From Myxococcus qinghaiensis (lineage in GTDB: Bacteria; Myxococcota; Myxococcia; Myxococcales; Myxococcaceae), in assembly GCF_024198215.1 (NCBI RefSeq), contig NZ_JAKCFA010000045.1, positions 1 through 51,320 of the forward strand: 51,320 nucleotides of DNA, written 5' to 3'. This document shows, in pieces, positions 47,447 to 51,320 of the stretch. The translations under genes and the position numbers were made by a program. The notes under the pieces were generated by a model that was given only the letters and a program-made list of their open reading frames with translations, had not been told where the DNA came from and ran no database searches. Numbering within the stretch: the first letter of the stretch is position 1; every line of letters starts with the position of its first letter.

Positions 47447-48544
47447 ATGGCCGGAGCTTCGCTGCGGGGAATGTCGGGCCGCGGGTATGGAGGGGCCTTC
47501 GCCCGCTCGCTGCTGGTGGTGACGTTGTGTGCCCTCTTCGTCACGGCGGGTTGCAGGTCCACGCAACACGTCTCTCCGGAACCTTCGAGCCTTGCCCAGG
47601 GCGGCTCGGGGCTCGCAGGCCAAGGAGACCCGCTGCCCTCGTGGAGCGATGGACCGACGAAGGCGGCGCTGCTCGACTTCGTGGAGCGCGTCACCCGCGA
47701 GGGCGGGCCCGACTTCGTACCCGTCGATGCGCGCATCGCCACGTTCGACAACGACGGCACGCTGTGGACGGAGCAACCGGTCGCGGTGGAGCTGGCCTTC
47801 GTCATCGACCGCGTGAAGGCGCTCGCACCCGAGCATCCCGAGTGGAAGCACCAGCAGCCGTTCCAGGGCGTGCTCGAAGGGGACTTGAAGGCCGTGGCGG
47901 CGAGCGGTGAGCGCGGGCTGATGGAGCTGGTCGCCGCCACGCACGCGGGCGTCACCACGGAGGCCTTCGACGTCACGGTGAAGGAGTGGATGGCCACGGC
48001 GAAGCATCCGAGGTTCAACCGGCCCTACACCGAGCTCGTCTACCAGCCGATGCTGGAGCTGCTCGCGCTGCTGCGGGCCCGGGGGTTCAAGACGTTCATC
48101 GTATCGGGTGGCGACGTGGGCTTCCTGCGCGCGTGGGCGCAGCGCGTGTATGGCATTCCGACCGAGCAGGTCATCGGCAGTCGCGCGAAGCTGCGCTACG
48201 AGGTCCGGGACGGCACGGCGTCACTCCTGCTGCTGCCGGAGCTGGACTTGCTCGACGACAAGGCGGGCAAGCCGGTGGGCATCCAACAGGTGATTGGACG
48301 ACGACCGCTCGCGGCCTTCGGCAACTCGGATGGGGACTTCGAGATGCTCGAGTGGACGACCTCGGGCACGGGGCCGCGCTTCGGGCTCTTCGTCCACCAC
48401 ACCGACGCGGAGCGGGAGTGGGCGTATGACCGGAACGCTCACATCGGAAAGCTCTCGCGCGGACTGGATGAGGCGCCTCGGCGCGGCTGGTTCCTCGTGG
48501 ACATGAAGAAGGACTGGAAGGTCATCTATCCCTTCGAGCAGTAG
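47447..48544 (+). CDS. HAD-superfamily phosphatase, lipoprotein
   Basis: A 365-residue exported hydrolase. The ATG at 47447 is favoured because a G-run ends five bases before it; in-frame ATGs at 47441 and 47471 are alternatives. The signal peptide ends VTAGC (Cys36). Motif I is FDNDGTLW (Asp101 and Asp103), motif II is FIVSGGD and motif IV is FGNSDGDFEML. This fits the PSPase-like HAD hydrolases that have a helical cap between motifs I and II. It should dephosphorylate a small substrate in the periplasm; which one is unknown. It stands alone and is followed by two small hairpins (about 48560-48612) without a T-tract. Confidence 0.9.
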   Translation: MAGASLRGMSGRGYGGAFARSLLVVTLCALFVTAGCRSTQHVSPEPSSLAQGGSGLAGQGDPLPSWSDGPTKAALLDFVERVTREGGPDFVPVDARIATFDNDGTLWTEQPVAVELAFVIDRVKALAPEHPEWKHQQPFQGVLEGDLKAVAASGERGLMELVAATHAGVTTEAFDVTVKEWMATAKHPRFNRPYTELVYQPMLELLALLRARGFKTFIVSGGDVGFLRAWAQRVYGIPTEQVIGSRAKLRYEVRDGTASLLLLPELDLLDDKAGKPVGIQQVIGRRPLAAFGNSDGDFEMLEWTTSGTGPRFGLFVHHTDAEREWAYDRNAHIGKLSRGLDEAPRRGWFLVDMKKDWKVIYPFEQ

Positions 48545-48696
48545 CGGCAGGAGGCCCGCGCTTCCGCAAGGGCTGCGGAGGTGCTCGGGGGCTCGCGCAA
48601 GCCTTGCGGGTGGCGGGTGGCGGGCGGCCCTGGCGTGACGTGGCATGTTTTCTGAAGTGCCCGGCCCTCACTCTCCCTCTGGGAAGGAAGGTCGCG

Positions 48697-49017
48697 ATGG
48701 AAGCGACGGATGCGCCCGGCGTGGGGTGGCGGGAGCGAAGCATGGACAGTCTGGCTCGTGAGGCGCGAGACGCCCTGTTGCAGCGCGGCGAACGCCTGAG
48801 GTCACGGACCCGGACCCCGCCGAGTTTTCTGGAACCTGATGTGTCGCTCTCCGATGCGGAGCGGCAGGAGTTGCTCGACATCGACGCGGCGCTCCAGCGA
48901 ATCGCTGGAGGGTATTTCGGTCGCTGCGAGCGGTGTGGTGGGGCGATGGGGAGACATCGCCTGCGCGCGATTCCCGAGGCGCGCTACTGCATGACGTGCG
49001 CGACGCTGGGACGCTGA
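48697..49017 (+). CDS. TraR/DksA-type C4 zinc-finger protein
   Basis: A 106-residue protein. The ATG at 48697 is preceded by AAGGAAGG. An N-terminal helical, charged half (MDSLAREARDALLQRGERL, ERQELLDIDAALQRI) is followed by a DksA/TraR zinc finger with C-x2-C-x17-C-x2-C: Cys77, Cys80, Cys98 and Cys101, with GRCERCGGAMGRHRLRAIPE between them. DksA-like proteins enter the RNA polymerase secondary channel and alter promoter choice. The coiled-coil tip Asp-x-x-Asp-Ala of true DksA is approximated by DIDAAL. It is shorter than E. coli DksA (151 aa), so closer to TraR- or YbiI-like forms. Confidence 0.87.
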   Translation: MEATDAPGVGWRERSMDSLAREARDALLQRGERLRSRTRTPPSFLEPDVSLSDAERQELLDIDAALQRIAGGYFGRCERCGGAMGRHRLRAIPEARYCMTCATLGR

Positions 49018-49045
49018 AGGCGCGAGGGCCGGCCCTCCACGCGCG

Positions 49046-49102
49046 AGCCGACAGGGCCTGAGCAAGCTGGACCTCCAGAAGCTCGACGCGATGTACCCGG
49101 GC
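49046..49102 (+). pseudogene. Possible relic of a peptidase C-terminus
   Basis: The frame here reads SRQGLSKLDLQKLDAMYPG. This resembles the end of astacin-type (M12A) metalloprotease domains, where an R-x-G-L-S-x-x-D segment is followed some nine residues later by Met/Leu-Tyr-Pro. Nothing upstream in frame shows the zinc-binding HExxH motif, and the frame continues into unrelated sequence. It looks like a leftover of a deleted gene between the DksA-type and LysR genes. The match is short, so chance cannot be excluded. Confidence 0.35.
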
Positions 49103-49133
49103 AGCCCGGCAAGCCCTCGCGCCGTGACGCCCT

Positions 49134-50039
49134 CTACGACTCCCTGCCAACGCGCACGGGTGCCTCGCATGAGCCGAACGTCTCACTCATCACCGCGAGC
49201 ATCGCACGCAGGGACGCGCTCGGGTGGCGCGCGGCCGGATAGACCGCGAACGCCTGGTACGGGGTCGGCGCGAACGGCTTGAGCACCTCCACCAGGCCAC
49301 TCGTGTTGGCCTGCGAGCGCGGCAGGCGCGCCAGTCCAGTCCCCGCGCCAGCCAGCGCGCACAACACCTGGAAGCTGTTCACCGCGATGACCGGCCGGAT
49401 GCTCACGGGCCTGGCACCGCTGAAGGCCCAGGTGGCGGGGGAGAGGGTGCTGCCCATGCTCAGGCAACGGTGCGCTTGCAGCTCGCGGGGATGCTTGGGC
49501 ACACCGGCCCTCTTGAAGTAGGCGGCGCTGCCAAAGATGCCCACCTGTGAGGGCGCGCCGATTTTGCGAGCAATCATCTGTGAGTCGCTGAGAGGGCCAA
49601 CGCACACGCACAAGTCGAAGCCCTCCTCGACCATGTTCACGGCCCTGTCGGTCAACTCGAGCTCGAGCTTCACCTGTGGATATCGCTCCGCGAAGGTCGC
49701 GAGCACCCCGCCCATCAACCGCTGGCCGAGCTCGAACGGCGCGCTGAGGCGCAGCCGACCGCTCGGGTGGGCCTGCAGCCTGTTCACCAGCGCCTCGGCG
49801 TCACGCAGCGCGGCGACAGCCGGCGCGACTTCGCGTTGGTAGCTGGCGCCGATGTCGGTGAGCGCGACGTTGCGCGTGGTGCGCGAGAGCAACTGAACGC
49901 CGAGCTGCTCCTCGAGCGTGGCCACGCGCTGGCTGAGCGTGGACTTGGGGATGGCCAACGCACGTGCGGCACCTCGAAAGCTGCCGCGCTCGACCACCTC
50001 CAGGAACGCGATGATTCCGTTCGGTTCGACTGTCCGCAT
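49134..50039 (-). CDS. LysR family transcriptional regulator
   Basis: A 301-residue DNA-binding regulator. The N-terminal winged helix-turn-helix has GSFRGAARALAIPKSTLSQR, with LEEQLGVQLLSRTTR following it, as in all LysR proteins. The C-terminal effector domain (from about residue 90, RLRLSAPFELGQRLM) is of the substrate-binding type. It is divergent from the old yellow enzyme gene with 64 bases between starts, so it very probably controls that gene in response to an unknown small molecule, perhaps an electrophile. The ATG at 50039 is used; one five codons upstream is possible. A perfect inverted repeat overlaps the chosen start, which would suit autoregulation. Confidence 0.93.
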   Translation of the reverse strand: MRTVEPNGIIAFLEVVERGSFRGAARALAIPKSTLSQRVATLEEQLGVQLLSRTTRNVALTDIGASYQREVAPAVAALRDAEALVNRLQAHPSGRLRLSAPFELGQRLMGGVLATFAERYPQVKLELELTDRAVNMVEEGFDLCVCVGPLSDSQMIARKIGAPSQVGIFGSAAYFKRAGVPKHPRELQAHRCLSMGSTLSPATWAFSGARPVSIRPVIAVNSFQVLCALAGAGTGLARLPRSQANTSGLVEVLKPFAPTPYQAFAVYPAARHPSASLRAMLAVMSETFGSCEAPVRVGRES

Positions 50040-50074
50040 CACCGGACAGTGCATCCAAAATCGTTCAATTGTCC
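50029..50074. promoter_or_regulatory. Candidate LysR operator in the divergent promoter
   Basis: ACTGTCCG (50029-50036) and CGGACAGT (50043-50050) form a perfect 8-base inverted repeat around six bases that include the regulator's start codon. A third half-site, TGTCC, lies at 50070-50074, closer to the reductase gene. LysR proteins often bind two such sites, one for autorepression and one for activation. Confidence 0.45.
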
Positions 50075-50103
50075 AACGGGTTCCAGCCGCGCATGTTTCG
50101 CGC

Positions 50104-51192
50104 ATGACTCTGTTCTCATCCTACAAACTGGGTCGCATCACCCTCGCGAACCGCATCGTCATGGCGCCCATGTCGCGCAGTCGCGCCAGGGGTGGCACGC
50201 CCAACGCGCTGATGCGCGACTACTATCAACAGCGGGCAGAGGCGGGGTTGATCATCACCGAAGGAACGAGCCCCTCACCAAACGGCCTGGGCTTCCCACG
50301 GGAGGCCGGAATCTACAGCCGTGAGCAGGTGGACGGCTGGCGCCAGGTGACCGACGCCGTGCACGAAGCGGGCGGCCACATCTTCGTCCAGGTGATGCAC
50401 TGCGGTCGCGTCGGCCACGTGCTCAACCTGCCACCCGGCGCACGGCTCCTGGGGCCGAGCGCGGTGCCCGCGAAGGGGGAGATGTTCACCGACGCCCAAG
50501 GCAAACAGCCCATCTCGACGCCCGAGGAGATGACGGCGAGTGACGTGGCCCAGGTGAGGCGCGAGTTCATCCAGGCCGCGAGGAACGCCATCGACGCCGG
50601 CTTCGACGGCATCGAGCTGCATGGTGCCAACGGCTTCTTGTTCGAGCAGTTCTTCAACCCGCACGTCAATCGTCGCACCGATGGATATGGCGGCGGCCTG
50701 GAGCACCGCGCACGCCTCATCGTCGAGGTGGCGCGCGACTGCGCCGAAGCGATTGGCGCGGACCGGGTGGGCGTGCGGCTGTCGCCTTGCAACACCCACG
50801 TCGACATGCCGCTCCATGACGACATCCCGGAGCTGTATGCGCACGTCGCTGGCCAGCTGCGTGGCCTGGTCTACGTCCACCTCGTGGGCAACTCGCACGA
50901 GGCGTGGACGGGAACGGCCGCGAGGATTCGCGGTGCCTTCGAGGGGACGCTCATCACCAACAGAGGCTTCACGCCGGAGAGCGCCCAGTCCGTCCTCGCC
51001 GCAGGACAGGCGGAGCTGGTGGCCTTCGGCTCGCCGTTCATCGCGAATCCCGACTTCGTCACACGTGCGCGCGAGGGACTGCCGTTGGCTCAGACGCGGA
51101 TGGAGCTGCTCCACGGGCCTGGAGCAGAGGGGTATACGGACTACCCACGCGCGACGCGTGGGGAGCCCGCGCGACGCGAGGTGCCTGGCTAG
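50104..51192 (+). CDS. Old yellow enzyme family alkene reductase
   Basis: A 362-residue FMN-dependent oxidoreductase of the OYE class (NemA-like), which uses NAD(P)H to reduce C=C bonds of electrophilic enones, maleimides or nitro compounds. Seen: the first strand LGRITLANRIVMAPMSRSRA, TEGTSPSPNGLGF, HCGRVGH with the flavin-contacting His, ELHGANGFLFEQFFNPHVN, the RTDGYGG motif, and the phosphate-binding GFTPESAQ and VAFGSPFIANPDF near the end. The ATG at 50104 lacks a strong ribosome site. It is divergent from a LysR gene that probably controls it. An IS4-type transposase remnant lies just downstream. Confidence 0.93.
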   Translation: MTLFSSYKLGRITLANRIVMAPMSRSRARGGTPNALMRDYYQQRAEAGLIITEGTSPSPNGLGFPREAGIYSREQVDGWRQVTDAVHEAGGHIFVQVMHCGRVGHVLNLPPGARLLGPSAVPAKGEMFTDAQGKQPISTPEEMTASDVAQVRREFIQAARNAIDAGFDGIELHGANGFLFEQFFNPHVNRRTDGYGGGLEHRARLIVEVARDCAEAIGADRVGVRLSPCNTHVDMPLHDDIPELYAHVAGQLRGLVYVHLVGNSHEAWTGTAARIRGAFEGTLITNRGFTPESAQSVLAAGQAELVAFGSPFIANPDFVTRAREGLPLAQTRMELLHGPGAEGYTDYPRATRGEPARREVPG

Positions 51193-51204
51193 TCGCAATG
51201 CCGG

Positions 51205-51320
51205 TCAGTTAGGGCGGGGGCGTTTCACCCACTTCTTGTCGTAGTTGCTCATTTTTATCTTTACGACTCGTGGGTAGCGCCTCTCGCTCCTTCGTTCCGG
51301 GAGTAGAAGCAGTCCCAGGT
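51205..51320 (-). mobile_element. C-terminal end of an IS4-type transposase, cut by the window edge
   Basis: The minus strand is open from the right edge to a stop at 51205 and reads LGLLLLPERRSERRYPRVVK, then IKMSNYDKKWVKRPRPN. The end P-R-V-V-K-x-K-M-S-N is the usual C-terminus of IS4-family DDE transposases. Only about 37 residues are inside the window, so the catalytic part and the terminal inverted repeats cannot be seen. The gene ends 12 bases after the stop of the convergent reductase gene, so there is little room for the IS end. Whether the element is intact is unknown. Confidence 0.6.

Noticed and set aside
1..51320. Anti-phage defence island or toxin-antitoxin system
   Set aside because: I looked for restriction-modification, CBASS, retron, Abi, toxin-antitoxin and similar signatures and saw none. 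The kinase hybrid and GyrB-like protein alone do not make such a case.

Overview
The window is about 51 kb of very GC-rich DNA with dense, long genes. It looks like the chromosome of a myxobacterium of the Myxococcus/Corallococcus type. The evidence is a secreted trypsin-like protease ending in a MYXO-CTERM-type tail (GC motif, hydrophobic helix, Arg cluster), a 1.9-kDa-residue-scale Ser/Thr kinase-ATPase-GAF-histidine kinase hybrid, an unusually large share of lipoproteins (about 16) with Pro/Asp/Ser/Gly linkers, and third-position GC so high that nearly every gene casts long false ORFs in other frames. No rRNA, no complete tRNA, no CRISPR array, no prophage and no biosynthetic cluster are visible.

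Layout. 1-1.2 kb: a DUF2169 (type VI secretion-associated) gene with a tiny ORF behind it. 1.6-3.9 kb: an M4 (thermolysin-type) metalloprotease lipoprotein with two PPC domains. 4-9.7 kb: the kinase hybrid. 9.8-12.6 kb: a hexapeptide-repeat protein and a MATE exporter. 12.7-16.9 kb: a Cys-rich lipoprotein and a three-gene ferric-iron-type ABC importer whose genes overlap. 17-19.9 kb: a two-gene lipoprotein operon, a parallel beta-helix protein followed by a diheme cytochrome, which is a conserved pair of unknown function. 20-24.4 kb: a heme-dependent N-demethylase-like protein, an FKBP lipoprotein and two alpha/beta hydrolases, one without its catalytic serine. 24.4-28.9 kb: a minus-strand set DUF1592-DUF1552-CAP-CAP. 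29.2-36 kb: an R3H/AAA protein, an M3 peptidase, an orphan CheR and a three-gene envelope module preceded by overlapping inverted repeats. 36-41 kb: a GNAT enzyme, the MYXO-CTERM protease, a degenerate GyrB-like protein, a tRNA 3'-end remnant and membrane proteins. 41-44 kb: a small basic protein, a zinc-ribbon protein and a HAD-IG 5'-nucleotidase. 44-48.5 kb: envelope proteins of unknown role and a HAD lipoprotein. 48.7-51.3 kb: a DksA-type zinc finger, a peptidase relic, a divergent LysR/old-yellow-enzyme pair and the tail of an IS4-type transposase cut by the window edge.

Functional theme. Most genes build or decorate the cell envelope or act outside the cell (proteases, hydrolases, CAP proteins, cytochromes, lipoproteins), as expected for a predatory soil bacterium. 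Several tight pairs use 1-4 base overlaps, which suggests translational coupling (ABC importer, DUF1592/DUF1552, DUF6923-like/lipoprotein).

The items most worth follow-up are the GyrB-like pseudo-ATPase, the beta-helix/diheme cytochrome pair, the hairpin array before the 34-36 kb envelope module, the tRNA remnant near 39.45 kb, and the protease that carries both a lipobox and a MYXO-CTERM-like tail. I do not see a clear-cut new defence or mobile system. All family assignments come from motif reading, not database searches.
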